The notes below the pieces were generated by a model. That model did no database searches and had not been told where the DNA came from. It saw only the letters and a program-made list of their open reading frames with translations. The position numbers were made by a program, and so were the translations under genes. This document shows positions 17,217 to 26,202 of a stretch of 64,000 nt of DNA, in pieces. Source of the DNA: Amaricoccus macauensis_A (GTDB lineage Bacteria; Pseudomonadota; Alphaproteobacteria; Rhodobacterales; Rhodobacteraceae); contig NZ_JBNAFY010000007.1 of the NCBI RefSeq assembly GCF_049800915.1, positions 1-64,000 of the forward strand, in the 5' to 3' direction. Each line of letters starts with the position of its first letter. Within the stretch, counting starts at the first letter, position 1.

Positions 17217-18812
17217 ATGGCTCTGACTCTCAGCATTCCGGTTACTCCCGATCTGAGCCCCCGGATCACGGTGGTTGGCGTTGGCGGTGCAGGCGGCAAC
17301 GCGGTCAACAACATGATCGAGCAGCAGCTCGAAGGGTGCGAATTCGTCGTGGCGAATACCGACGCCCAGGCGCTCCAGCAGTCCCACGCCAGCAACAAGC
17401 TTCAGCTCGGCACCCGTGTGACCGAAGGGCTCGGCGCGGGCGCACGGCCCGAGGTCGGCGCAGCGGCCGCAGAAGAATCCATCGAAGACATCGTCGAGCG
17501 GCTTTCGGGCTGCCACATGTGCTTCATCACCGCGGGCATGGGCGGCGGAACCGGCACCGGTGCAGCGCCGATCATCGCCAAGGCCGCGCGCGAGATGGGC
17601 ATCCTGACCGTCGGTGTCGTGACCAAACCGTTCCATTTCGAGGGCTCGCGCCGGATGCGCCAGGCCGAGAACGGTGTGGACGAGCTTCAGAACCACGTCG
17701 ACACGCTCATCATCATTCCGAACCAGAACCTCTTCCGGCTGGCGAACGAGAAGACGACCTTCACGGAAGCCTTCGCGCTCGCCGATGACGTTCTCTACCA
17801 GGGCGTCAAGGGCGTGACCGATCTGATGGTCCGTCCGGGCATCATCAACCTCGACTTCGCGGACGTCCGCTCGGTGATGAACGAGATGGGCAAGGCGATG
17901 ATGGGCACCGGCGAAGCCTCGGGCGAGGATCGCGCGGTTCAGGCCGCCGAGAAGGCGATCGCGAACCCGCTGCTCGACGAGATCAGCCTCAAGGGTGCGC
18001 GCGGCGTGCTCATCAACATCACCGCCGGACCGGATCTCACGCTCTTCGAACTCGACGAGGCCGCGAACCGTATCCGCGCCGAGGTCGATGGCGACGCCAA
18101 CATCATGGTCGGCTCCACGCTCGATCCGGAAATGGCCGGCCAGATGCGCGTTTCGGTCGTCGCGACCGGCATCGACGCCGTTGTCCGCACGGAAGAGGTC
18201 TCCGCACCGCAGGCCCGCTTCGGCGAACCCGCGGCTTCCACACTGTCCGCACCGGACGCAGTTGCCGAGCAGCCGGCTCCGAAGCCCGAGCCCGAGCTGA
18301 CGGCGCCGAGTGCCGCATCGCCGATGCCCGCCTCCCCTGCCGCTCTCCAGCCTTCCGCCGAGCCGGCCCCAGCGCCGAGCTTCGCGGACGCGCAGGTCCG
18401 GGCCCAGAGCGAACCGGCCGAGCCCCAGGCTCCCGCGCGCAGCACGCCCTTCGGCCAGCCGCGCGTTCAGACGGCCGCGGACAACGGTCAGGGCGAGCCG
18501 ACACCGGATGCGCTGCGCCGCCTTCAGGCTGCCGTGCAGAACGTGCCGAAGGCTCAGCCCATGGTGCGCTCGATCGCACCTCAGGGCGGTCAGCGCCATG
18601 AAAGCGACCGCGCCGGACGGCTCACGATCAACAGCCTGATCCACAAGATGACTGGCCAGGCCTCGCGCGGCGAAACCAACTCCGGGCTCCGCGCCAAGAC
18701 CGAAAGCGAGAGCTTCCAGTCCCAGCCCCAGGAGCGCGCCGAAGCCGATCTCGACGAGAACGAGCGTGAGCGCGTGGACATTCCGGCTTTCCTCCGTCGT
18801 CAGGCCAACTGA
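17217..18812 (+). CDS. ftsZ: Cell division protein FtsZ (tubulin-like GTPase)
   Basis: This 531-residue cytoskeletal GTPase forms the division ring. GVGGAGGNAVNNM (residues ~21-33) and the tubulin signature GGGTGTG (109-115) bind GTP; the T7 loop NLDFADVRS (211-219) completes the active site of the next subunit. A Pro/Ala/Gln-rich linker of about 150 residues follows the core, then the conserved C-terminal peptide DIPAFLRRQAN that binds FtsA. Homology places the start at MALTLS (17217), where relatives begin M-x-L-x-L-S-x-P. An in-frame ATG at 17184, ATGA-coupled to a leader ORF, is a serious alternative. A strong terminator follows. Confidence 0.97.
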   Translation: MALTLSIPVTPDLSPRITVVGVGGAGGNAVNNMIEQQLEGCEFVVANTDAQALQQSHASNKLQLGTRVTEGLGAGARPEVGAAAAEESIEDIVERLSGCHMCFITAGMGGGTGTGAAPIIAKAAREMGILTVGVVTKPFHFEGSRRMRQAENGVDELQNHVDTLIIIPNQNLFRLANEKTTFTEAFALADDVLYQGVKGVTDLMVRPGIINLDFADVRSVMNEMGKAMMGTGEASGEDRAVQAAEKAIANPLLDEISLKGARGVLINITAGPDLTLFELDEAANRIRAEVDGDANIMVGSTLDPEMAGQMRVSVVATGIDAVVRTEEVSAPQARFGEPAASTLSAPDAVAEQPAPKPEPELTAPSAASPMPASPAALQPSAEPAPAPSFADAQVRAQSEPAEPQAPARSTPFGQPRVQTAADNGQGEPTPDALRRLQAAVQNVPKAQPMVRSIAPQGGQRHESDRAGRLTINSLIHKMTGQASRGETNSGLRAKTESESFQSQPQERAEADLDENERERVDIPAFLRRQAN

Positions 18813-18839
18813 CGCACCAGACAGTCTGGACGTAATCTG

Positions 18840-18867
18840 CGGGGGCCGGTTGGCCCCCGTTTTTTTT
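18840..18867 (+). terminator. Rho-independent terminator of the division cluster
   Basis: CGGGGGCC, loop GGTT, GGCCCCCG, then eight T (18860-18867). The 8-bp GC stem plus T-run is a textbook intrinsic terminator 27 bases after the ftsZ stop. Confidence 0.95.
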
Positions 18868-19186
18868 GTGCGCGCCGCGCCCTGCCGTATGCCACTTCAG
18901 GAGACGGCGCGTTCTTCCGGTCGCGGGTGGATACTCGCCGCCAAATATTACTCTACCTGTTTCACATCATTTAAGTGTGTAAATAAGGAGCCGTGGCAGT
19001 ACTGGTAAAGAGCATCAGCGTTTCGGGCAGGATTCGACCGGATCAGTTCTTAACCGCTTCCCTTGTTGGCCGTGTATTGCGCGTCAGTTTAGGGCAATTG
19101 CGGGCCCCTCAGCGCCAATGTTCAAGAGATTTTAACGATAACGGACGTTTATCTTGCCGCGAAGGTCGTTTTTCCAAGGTGGCATT
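18868..19186 (+). other. Intergenic region before the chemoreceptor
   Basis: No credible gene, RNA or repeat. It is more AT-rich than its surroundings, especially 18945-18990 and 19130-19150, so a promoter for the chemoreceptor is expected here, but I cannot fix its -35/-10 or a flagellar-type sigma site. Confidence 0.4.
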
Positions 19187-21466
19187 ATGTGCAGTCAGAG
19201 AAGTCTTCTTTCGTTCGGAGCCTCCGGTCGAAACGGGGCATCCGCGGATAGGGCGCGCATTGCCGGCTTCGAGGGATCGTCCGTGCCGATGCTCGCCATC
19301 GACAAGGATTTCCGCATCCAGTCTGCCAATGAGGCCTTTCTCGAGCTTCTGACCGAGCATATCGAGACCTTCCAGCAGATGTGGCCGACCATCTCGCCAC
19401 AGAACATCATCGGCTCGACAGTCGATACCTTCCACCGCAACCCTGAGCAGAACCGTAGGGTCCTGCGGGACCCGAACCGGAAGACGTTCAAGGCCAACAT
19501 CAAGATCGGCGACATGAGCTTCGCCCTGACCACGCTGGCCGTCAGGGGGCCGCGCGGAGAGTATCTCGGCAGCGTTGTCGAATGGGTGGATGATACCGCC
19601 GGGCGCGTGGAAACCGAGAAATTCCTGTCGGACAAGGGATCACAGGTCTATCTCGAGTTCTCGCTCGACAAGGAAATCATCGAGGGCAATCCGAACGCGA
19701 TGCGCGCGCTCGGCTACGACCGCGGAGCCTTGATGGGCATGAAGCTCGAGACGCTCGTGAACGCGCAACCGCCCAACGATGTCACCGACGAAGGTATCTG
19801 GGAAAACCTGCGCGCAGGGCAATTTTCCTCCGGCATCTTTCATCTGCGCGCCAAGGACGGCAGCCGGGTCAGCTTCAGCGGGACGCTGACGCCGATCTTC
19901 AGGGCCAACGGCAAGCCCTTCAAGATTGCGGCCCTTCTCTGCGACGTGACGCAGGCCGAGCGTGCGGCAGCGGAGAAGGCGGCCGTCTTCGAGGCGATCG
20001 ACACGACCGAAGGTATCGTCGAATACGATCTGGATGGGCATGTCACGAAGGCGAACCAGAACTACATGCGCATGACCGGATACGGACCGGACGAGATCAT
20101 CGGCATGCATCAGTCGAAGCTCAGCGAGCCGGGTTTCGCCAATTCGCCGGAGAACCTGAAGATCTGGGAAGGCTTCCGGCGGGGAGAGACCGACGGAACC
20201 AAGCGGATGCGTCGGCTGCGCAAGGACGGCACAATCGCGCATTTCCAGGCCACTTATGCACCGATCCGCGACGAGAAGGGCAAGGTGATCCGGGTCGTCG
20301 GGGTTGTATCCGACGTGACGCGGGTGGAGGAAGAGCGGCAAGCCGCGGAAGCGAGGCAGAAGGTCCAGGATGACGAACGCGAGCGCATGGTTTCGCGGTT
20401 CACCAAGGCTCTCGCGCAGCTCTCCGGCGGAACGCTGACCACGCGGATTGATGAGAAATTCGCCGAGGAAAACGAACCGCTGCGCCGGGACTTCAATTCC
20501 ACCATCGGCACTCTCGAGGAAGCCATCGAGGCGGTGAAATCGGCGATGGGCGAAATACAGAGCCAGATCAGCGAATTCGCCAGCGCGACCGATGAACTCT
20601 CGAACCGCACCGAGAACCAGGCCGCGGCTCTGGAAGAGACGGCCGCGGCGCTTGAACAGATGACATCGACCATGAGGGGGGCCTCGGAAAGCGCGGAGCG
20701 GGCGTCCCGCGATGTCAATTCGGCCAAGGACAATGCGGAGGAAAGCGGAAGGGTCGTGCGCCAGGCCGTGGAGGCGATGGGCGAGATCGAGAAATCCTCC
20801 GAGCATATCGGTCAGATCATCGGGGTGATCGAGGATATCGCCTTCCAGACCAACCTTCTCGCCCTCAATGCCGGAGTGGAGGCCGCACGCGCCGGGGAAG
20901 CCGGGCGCGGGTTTGCCGTGGTGGCCTCGGAGGTGCGCGCCCTCGCTCAGCGCTCGTCCGACGCGGCCAAGGAGATCCGCGGACTGATCTCGACCAGTTC
21001 GGACCAGGTGACCCGCGGCGTGGATCTCGTGCGGCGCACCGGAGAATCGCTCGAAATCATTGTCGATGCCGTGGTCGGGATAACGACGCTTGTTGATTCG
21101 ATTGCCACCTCCGCGCGGCAGCAGGCGACGGGTCTTGCGGAAATTAGCACGGCCGTCACGCATCTCGACGACGTCACGCAGCAGAATGCCGGCATGGTGG
21201 AGAAGTCATCCAGCGCGAGCCACAAGATCAAGGGCGAGATCGAGCGGGTGAGCGTGCTGGTCGACAAGTTCGAGACGAAGAACAACGGCTCTGTCACGCT
21301 CCCGGCTGCCCCAGTGGCACCGCGCCCGCCGGCTGCCGTGCCCAAGGCACTGGTGCCGGCAAAAGCTCCTCCTGCCCCGGTCCTCAGACACGAGGCCCCG
21401 GTTCAGGGAAATACCGCGCTCTCCATCGATCCGGATACCGACGAGGACGGCTGGGCCGACTTCTGA
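19187..21466 (+). CDS. Soluble methyl-accepting chemotaxis protein with tandem PAS domains
   Basis: The 759-residue receptor has no transmembrane segment, so it is cytoplasmic. Three PAS-like modules occupy about residues 15-400 (repeating PMLAIDKDFRIQSANEAF, EGIVEYDLDGHVTKAN and PIRDEKGKVIRVVGVVSDVT elements), sensing an intracellular or redox signal. A short HAMP-like helix region follows. The MCP signalling hairpin covers about 450-690, with the conserved tip EDIAFQTNLLALNAGVEAAR and EVRALAQRS. After a Pro/Ala linker the protein ends GWADF, matching the x-W-x-x-F pentapeptide that tethers CheR/CheB. AAGGTGG precedes the ATG at 19187. No che genes lie in the window. Confidence 0.9.
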   Translation: MCSQRSLLSFGASGRNGASADRARIAGFEGSSVPMLAIDKDFRIQSANEAFLELLTEHIETFQQMWPTISPQNIIGSTVDTFHRNPEQNRRVLRDPNRKTFKANIKIGDMSFALTTLAVRGPRGEYLGSVVEWVDDTAGRVETEKFLSDKGSQVYLEFSLDKEIIEGNPNAMRALGYDRGALMGMKLETLVNAQPPNDVTDEGIWENLRAGQFSSGIFHLRAKDGSRVSFSGTLTPIFRANGKPFKIAALLCDVTQAERAAAEKAAVFEAIDTTEGIVEYDLDGHVTKANQNYMRMTGYGPDEIIGMHQSKLSEPGFANSPENLKIWEGFRRGETDGTKRMRRLRKDGTIAHFQATYAPIRDEKGKVIRVVGVVSDVTRVEEERQAAEARQKVQDDERERMVSRFTKALAQLSGGTLTTRIDEKFAEENEPLRRDFNSTIGTLEEAIEAVKSAMGEIQSQISEFASATDELSNRTENQAAALEETAAALEQMTSTMRGASESAERASRDVNSAKDNAEESGRVVRQAVEAMGEIEKSSEHIGQIIGVIEDIAFQTNLLALNAGVEAARAGEAGRGFAVVASEVRALAQRSSDAAKEIRGLISTSSDQVTRGVDLVRRTGESLEIIVDAVVGITTLVDSIATSARQQATGLAEISTAVTHLDDVTQQNAGMVEKSSSASHKIKGEIERVSVLVDKFETKNNGSVTLPAAPVAPRPPAAVPKALVPAKAPPAPVLRHEAPVQGNTALSIDPDTDEDGWADF

Positions 21467-21583
21467 GCCGAAGGGCTATGGCTCGGGGAAAATCGCTGCT
21501 GGCTTGCGCCACATCAAGACATGAGGCCGGGCACTCTGACATCTTTGCCGCGAAACCGCATATGTCCGCCGGGAGAGAGTGTC

Positions 21584-21817
21584 ATGCAGGAACAGTGTCT
21601 AGACCGTGCCGCCCCAGCTTCCGTACCCCAAGGGCTTCGCAACTGGCTGGACCAGGGACGCCGCCGTCTGGTGGCGGCGATCGTCATGGATGTGCCACCA
21701 TTGCTCGCGGTCTGCGAGTTCGACTGCAACAGGACGAGTTGCAACCCGGAAGCCTGGGCGACCTGCCCGCGCCGTCTCAGGGCGCAGGAACTTTCGGACA
21801 TGCACCGCAACGACTGA
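21584..21817 (+). CDS. Small Cys-rich protein of unknown function
   Basis: The 77-residue frame starts at ATG 21584 behind GGGAGAG. Residues ~44-61 carry four cysteines spaced C-x3-C-x4-C-x7-C (CEFDC...CNPEAWATC), which could bind zinc or a cluster. I do not recognise the family. It is convergent with the exported-protein gene, whose end is three bases away. Alternative overlapping frames on both strands look worse, but the gene call rests mainly on the start site and the Cys pattern. Confidence 0.45.
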   Translation: MQEQCLDRAAPASVPQGLRNWLDQGRRRLVAAIVMDVPPLLAVCEFDCNRTSCNPEAWATCPRRLRAQELSDMHRND

Positions 21818-21819
21818 TG

Positions 21820-22266
21820 TTATCTTCCGGCATAGACTTGGAGCCGCGCGCGCAGGGTATCGCTCTTGCGGGTGGCAAAGAGCACGTCGTCGATGCGGGA
21901 TGTGCCGTCGGCCTCCGGTGAGATCACGAGGATATCCGTCCAGGCCGGGGCCCTGCCGCCGTTGCTGCGTGCAATTTCCACGAGTGCCGCGTTGCGCGTG
22001 TCGGCGCTGCATCCCGAGACCTCGTTGACATAGGTCTGGAAGAGGGTGCGGGCCGGTGGCAATTCTGGGTTGGCGGAGGCGGCCTCGATCAACTGCCGCA
22101 GCGAGCCTGTCAGAAGCGGGGCAAGACCCGCCATGTCATTCGCGAGGGTGAGCCGGCAGAATTCCGTGCCAATCTCGTCCCAATTGTAGCCGTAGCGGCT
22201 GTTTCCAGCCTGAAGCGGACCGGAAACGGCCAGTCCGAGCACCAACGCTAAACCCAATGCGCGCAT
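21820..22266 (-). CDS. Small exported protein of unknown function
   Basis: The 148-residue protein begins with a clear signal peptide (MRALGLALVLGLAVSGPLQAG, cleavage near residue 20) and continues as a soluble helical-looking domain. Two cysteines (in EFCRLT and SGCSAD) could form a periplasmic disulfide. I recognise no family. The ATG at 22266 is preceded by TGAGGAGTG, a strong ribosome site, and lies 11 bases after the DUF1489 gene, so the two form an operon. The open frame extends upstream, but that part is the other frame of DUF1489. Confidence 0.7.
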   Translation of the reverse strand: MRALGLALVLGLAVSGPLQAGNSRYGYNWDEIGTEFCRLTLANDMAGLAPLLTGSLRQLIEAASANPELPPARTLFQTYVNEVSGCSADTRNAALVEIARSNGGRAPAWTDILVISPEADGTSRIDDVLFATRKSDTLRARLQVYAGR

Positions 22267-22277
22267 TGCCGCACTCC

Positions 22278-22694
22278 TCAGAACACACCGATCGCCGCAA
22301 GCTCCGCGGCAAGTTCGGGGGGTAGATCCTCCCTGTGCGACGCATCCAGGTCCGCCGGCGCATCGCCTGCGCGCAGGTAGCGCCAGCCCTGGAACGGACG
22401 GCGCGGCGCCGGCTGGGTGCGCACGAGTTCCGGGTCGAGCAGAATGGCGCACCGTTCGATCCCGTCCTCCCCGCGGCGGGGCTCGAATCCGGTGATGCGC
22501 TGGCGGGCAAGGATGGCGCCCTTGATCACCCAGTAAAGTGAACCGCCATCAAGAAGTTCATCGGATTTCTTGGGCCACATGCGGGTGACATGGACCTGCT
22601 GCCGTGCTCCGCGCGTGGCAATATGCGCCTCGAGATCGCTTACGCTCTCGACGCCAACACACAATTTGAGAAGATGAATGCCCCCGGCCATCAT
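22278..22694 (-). CDS. DUF1489 family protein
   Basis: The 138-residue protein carries the family's characteristic strings KLCVGVESV, HVTRMWPKKSDELLDGGSLYW, GAILARQRI and RPFQGWRYL. DUF1489 is a conserved alphaproteobacterial family without an assigned biochemical role. Two adjacent ATG codons (22694 and 22691) sit behind AGGGATAGGGC. It is divergent from nrdJ across a 131-bp spacer and is followed by the exported protein gene in the same operon. Confidence 0.85.
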   Translation of the reverse strand: MMAGGIHLLKLCVGVESVSDLEAHIATRGARQQVHVTRMWPKKSDELLDGGSLYWVIKGAILARQRITGFEPRRGEDGIERCAILLDPELVRTQPAPRRPFQGWRYLRAGDAPADLDASHREDLPPELAAELAAIGVF

Positions 22695-22825
22695 GCCCTA
22701 TCCCTAGATGAAGCGTGCGCAGCCTTCCACCATATAATGCCGTGTTCCGAGGGTCACGCAATTGACCGAAATAGCACCCGCCCGTATCCTGAAAATCCAA
22801 CTCCCAGAGAGCGGAAAACTCTTCC

Positions 22826-25696
22826 ATGAACAAGCCGGACCTACCGACAGCACCAGCGCCACACAGCGACGACCTGAGCTGGCAGGAGGTTTCGCTCGAC
22901 GTTCTGCGGGAGAAATACGCGAAGGGCGCGGAGAAGGATCTCGACGGGCCGGACATGGCGCGCGCGGTGCGTCGGCGCGTGGCCCGCGGGCTGGCGGCGG
23001 TGGAGGCCGAGCCGGAAACGCATGAGCGCGCTTTCCTCGAGGCGCTGGAAACCGGCTTCATACCCGGCGGACGGATCAATTCGGCAGCCGGAGCCGATAT
23101 TCGCGAGGTCACGCTCATCAACTGCTTCGTGCAACCGGTGGGTGATTCGATCTCAAACAGCACCAACGGAAAGCCGGGCATCTATCACGCGCTGCGCGAG
23201 GCGGCGGAAACCATGCGACGCGGGGGAGGTGTGGGCTATGATTTCTCCGCGATCCGGCCGCGCGGTGCGCGGGTTCATGGAACGGACAGTTCCGCTTCCG
23301 GCCCGATCAGCTACATGCATGTCTTCGACCAGTCCTGCGCCACGGTGGAGAGCGCGGGCGCCCGGCGGGGTGCGCAGATGGGTGTCCTGCGTTGCGATCA
23401 CCCGGACATCATGGAATTCGTTTCCGCGAAGCGGCAGGCCGGGCGGCTGAACAACTTCAACATTTCGGTGGGCGTCACGGACGCGTTCATGGCGGCCGTG
23501 GATGCCAATAGCGAATTCGAGCTGGTGCATGAGGCGGAGCCCTCCCCGGTCCAGATCGCGGGCGGCGCGCATCAGCGGCCCGACGGGCTCTGGGTCTACG
23601 CGAGGATCCGAGCACGCGAACTGTTCCAGATCATCACCCGGAACACCTACGAGGCGGCTGAGCCGGGTGTCCTTTTTCTCGACCGGATCAACAGCGAGAA
23701 CAACCTTCACTACATCGAGCGGATCGAGGCCACGAACCCGTGCGGCGAGATCCCGATCCCCGATTACGGCTGCTGCTGTCTCGGCTCGATCAACCTGACG
23801 CGCTTCATCCACGCACCTTTCACCGAAGATGCGCGCTTCGACGAGGACGGTTTTGCCGATTGCGTCGCGACCGCCGTGAGGATGCTCGACAACGTGTTGA
23901 CCGCCACCGTCTGGCCGTTGGAGGAGCAGGCCAGGGAAGCGGAGAACAAGCGCCGCATCGGCCTCGGCTTCACCGGGCTTGGCGATGCGCTGATCCTGAT
24001 GGGACTGAAATACGACAGTGCCAAGGCGCGCGATTTCGCCGCCGATCTGACGCGCCAGATGCGGGATGCGGCCTATCGCGCCTCCGTGGCGCTGGCGAAG
24101 GAAAAGGGGCCGTTCCCGCTCTTCCGGGCGGAGGACTACCTCGCCTCGGGCATGGCGCGGCGCCTGCCCGAAGACATTCGCGCAGAAATTGCCGAGCATG
24201 GCATCCGCAATTCACATCTCCTTTCAATCGCGCCCACCGGCACGATCAGCCTCGCTTTCGCCGACAATGCCTCCAACGGGATCGAACCGGCCTATTCCTG
24301 GCATTACACCCGCAAGAAACGTGAGGGCGACGGCTCCATGCGCGAATACCGGGTCGAGGACCACGCCTACCGGCTCTGGCGTGCGCGGGGCGGCAACACG
24401 AAGGAGCTTCCGGCCGCCTTCCGGAACGCCCTGGAGATCGAGGCAAAGGACCACATGGCCATGCAGGCGGCGATCCAGCCCTATATTTGCGCGGCCATAT
24501 CCAAAACCGTGAACGTGCCGGAGGACTACCCCTTCGAGGACTTCGAGGATCTCTATCTCGATGCCTGGAAGGCGGGGCTCAAGGGCATCACCACCTATCG
24601 GCCCAACAATGTGCTGGGGTCCGTGCTTTCGGTCGAGGGATCGACGCCGCAGGATCTCGATCAGTCCGAGCCTGACCGTCGCATCCGGATCTCCGACGCG
24701 CCACAGGTGGCGCTCGCCGCGCTGCGCTGGCCCCACCGGCCGAAGCTCACCGCCGGCTCGCCCTCCTGGACCTACATGGTCGAGGCGCCACAGAACCGCT
24801 TCGCGGTCTTCGTCGGCCACGTGGAGAATGGCCGTAGCCAGCCTTTCGAGGTCTGGGTGAATGGCGAGCAGACCCCGCGTGGCCTGGGCGCGCTGGCAAA
24901 GAACCTCTCCATGGACATGCGCGCACAAGACAGCGAATGGCTGGCGCACAAACTGGAAAGCCTCGCGAAGACACCCGGCGCGCCCTATCACGTCGCAATG
25001 CCGCCCGATGGCGAAAAACGCCCCGTGGCCGGCAATGTCTCGGCCTTCGCGCATGTGGTGCGCTATCGCTGCGAGGCATTGGGCGTGTTCGACGCGCCCT
25101 CCGGCGAGGCGCCGCTGATGGCCGCGATGTTCTCGCGCAAGGAGCCGAAGTCGGGCGCGGACGGCACGCTCTCCTGGACGGTGGACATCCTCAACCCGGT
25201 CACTGGCGATGACTTCGCCATGTTCGTGAAGGAATGCGTGCTGCCGGACGGAACGAAGCGGCCCTTCAGTGTCTGGCTCTCGGGAGATTATCCGCTCGAA
25301 TTCAACGGGCTCACCAAGAGCCTGAGCCTCGACATGCGGGTGATCGACCCGGCCTGGATCGGCAAGAAGCTGCGGGGGCTGAAAGACCTGCCCGAGGCGC
25401 AGGGAGATTTCTTCGCAAAGGTGCCGGGCTCCGAAAAGCAGGCCGTTCAGCCCTCGACGCTGGCCTATGTCGCGCGGCTGCTGATCCACCGTTATGCCAT
25501 GCTCGGCGTGCTGGATGCCGAGGGTTATCCGGTCGCGGGCTCTGCCGTTCTGTGGTCGGACGCGCCTGTTCCGGAAGAAGATGCACCAACGGCGATCAAG
25601 GGCAGTATCTGTCCCGAATGCGGCCATGCCGCGGTGATCCGCAGGGATGGTTGCGACTTCTGCACCGCCTGCGGTTATTCCGGCTCTTGCGGGTGA
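22826..25696 (+). CDS. nrdJ: Adenosylcobalamin-dependent ribonucleoside-diphosphate reductase (class II)
   Basis: The 956-residue enzyme reduces ribonucleotides with a thiyl radical made from coenzyme B12, independent of oxygen. The catalytic barrel (about residues 20-600) has the INCFVQPV cysteine segment, the FNISVGVTDAF stretch, the active-site NPCGEIPIPDYGCCCLGSIN loop and SIAPTGTISL. Two similar TSCPD-like modules follow (around 640-740 and 765-855; compare FEVWVNGE/LSMDMR with FSVWLSGD/LSLDMR). It ends in a zinc ribbon (CPECGH...CDFCTACGYSGSC) with extra cysteines for re-reduction. I see no cobalamin riboswitch in the short leader. Confidence 0.95.
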   Translation: MNKPDLPTAPAPHSDDLSWQEVSLDVLREKYAKGAEKDLDGPDMARAVRRRVARGLAAVEAEPETHERAFLEALETGFIPGGRINSAAGADIREVTLINCFVQPVGDSISNSTNGKPGIYHALREAAETMRRGGGVGYDFSAIRPRGARVHGTDSSASGPISYMHVFDQSCATVESAGARRGAQMGVLRCDHPDIMEFVSAKRQAGRLNNFNISVGVTDAFMAAVDANSEFELVHEAEPSPVQIAGGAHQRPDGLWVYARIRARELFQIITRNTYEAAEPGVLFLDRINSENNLHYIERIEATNPCGEIPIPDYGCCCLGSINLTRFIHAPFTEDARFDEDGFADCVATAVRMLDNVLTATVWPLEEQAREAENKRRIGLGFTGLGDALILMGLKYDSAKARDFAADLTRQMRDAAYRASVALAKEKGPFPLFRAEDYLASGMARRLPEDIRAEIAEHGIRNSHLLSIAPTGTISLAFADNASNGIEPAYSWHYTRKKREGDGSMREYRVEDHAYRLWRARGGNTKELPAAFRNALEIEAKDHMAMQAAIQPYICAAISKTVNVPEDYPFEDFEDLYLDAWKAGLKGITTYRPNNVLGSVLSVEGSTPQDLDQSEPDRRIRISDAPQVALAALRWPHRPKLTAGSPSWTYMVEAPQNRFAVFVGHVENGRSQPFEVWVNGEQTPRGLGALAKNLSMDMRAQDSEWLAHKLESLAKTPGAPYHVAMPPDGEKRPVAGNVSAFAHVVRYRCEALGVFDAPSGEAPLMAAMFSRKEPKSGADGTLSWTVDILNPVTGDDFAMFVKECVLPDGTKRPFSVWLSGDYPLEFNGLTKSLSLDMRVIDPAWIGKKLRGLKDLPEAQGDFFAKVPGSEKQAVQPSTLAYVARLLIHRYAMLGVLDAEGYPVAGSAVLWSDAPVPEEDAPTAIKGSICPECGHAAVIRRDGCDFCTACGYSGSCG

Positions 25697-25826
25697 TTTG
25701 GTTGAAAGCGCTCGATTTACAACGCATTTGCCGTTACCCATCGGCTTCTTCAGGCAACGAGCACTTCAATTACGTCAAAAAAATGACTAAGCTAGGATAC
25801 AACATTAACCTACGGGGGTTGCCGGG

Positions 25827-26168
25827 ATGGACGCCCAGGCAGTCGAGGAACGGGGCATGAACACCGTTTCCGACACGAAGATGATGGCTGATCAGGCGAA
25901 ATCCGCTGCGGATCTGATGAAGGCGCTGGCCCATGAGGGGCGCCTGATGATCCTGTGCCATCTCGTCAGCGGCGAGAAGTCGGTCAGCGAGCTCGAGGAC
26001 CTGATCGGTGCGCGGCAGGCCGCAGTTTCCCAGCAGCTTGCGCGGCTCCGGCTCGAAGGTCTGGTCAAGAGCCGCCGGGACGGCAAGGCGATCTACTACT
26101 CGATCGGTGACGACAAGGTGCACCGCATTATCGAGACGCTGCACGACCTGTTCTGCGACAGTTACTGA
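25827..26168 (+). CDS. ArsR-family regulator of the SqrR/BigR (persulfide-sensing) type
   Basis: The 113-residue winged-helix repressor has ALAHEGRLMILCHLVSGE and the recognition region QAAVSQQLARLRLEGLV. Cys44 and Cys110 are 66 residues apart, the spacing of the two cysteines that form a tetrasulfide in SqrR and the equivalent pair in BigR. No metal-binding ArsR motif (CxC in helix 3) is visible. A second in-frame ATG at 25857 with GAGG upstream could be the true start. No sulfide quinone reductase or persulfide dioxygenase lies nearby, so its targets are probably elsewhere. Confidence 0.85.
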   Translation: MDAQAVEERGMNTVSDTKMMADQAKSAADLMKALAHEGRLMILCHLVSGEKSVSELEDLIGARQAAVSQQLARLRLEGLVKSRRDGKAIYYSIGDDKVHRIIETLHDLFCDSY

Positions 26169-26202
26169 GCACCTAGAAGGGGGGAGGCGAGACCGCGCCC
26201 CC

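Noticed and set aside
21478..21921. 147-codon plus-strand frame over the small Cys-rich gene and the exported protein gene
   Set aside because: Overlaps a better-supported signal-peptide gene and shows no pattern.
22695..22825. Cobalamin riboswitch upstream of nrdJ
   Set aside because: The 131-bp spacer is too short for a full element and its conserved B12 box was not seen.
24224..25741. Minus-strand 505-codon frame opposite nrdJ
   Set aside because: Shadow frame caused by high GC; no protein-like pattern.
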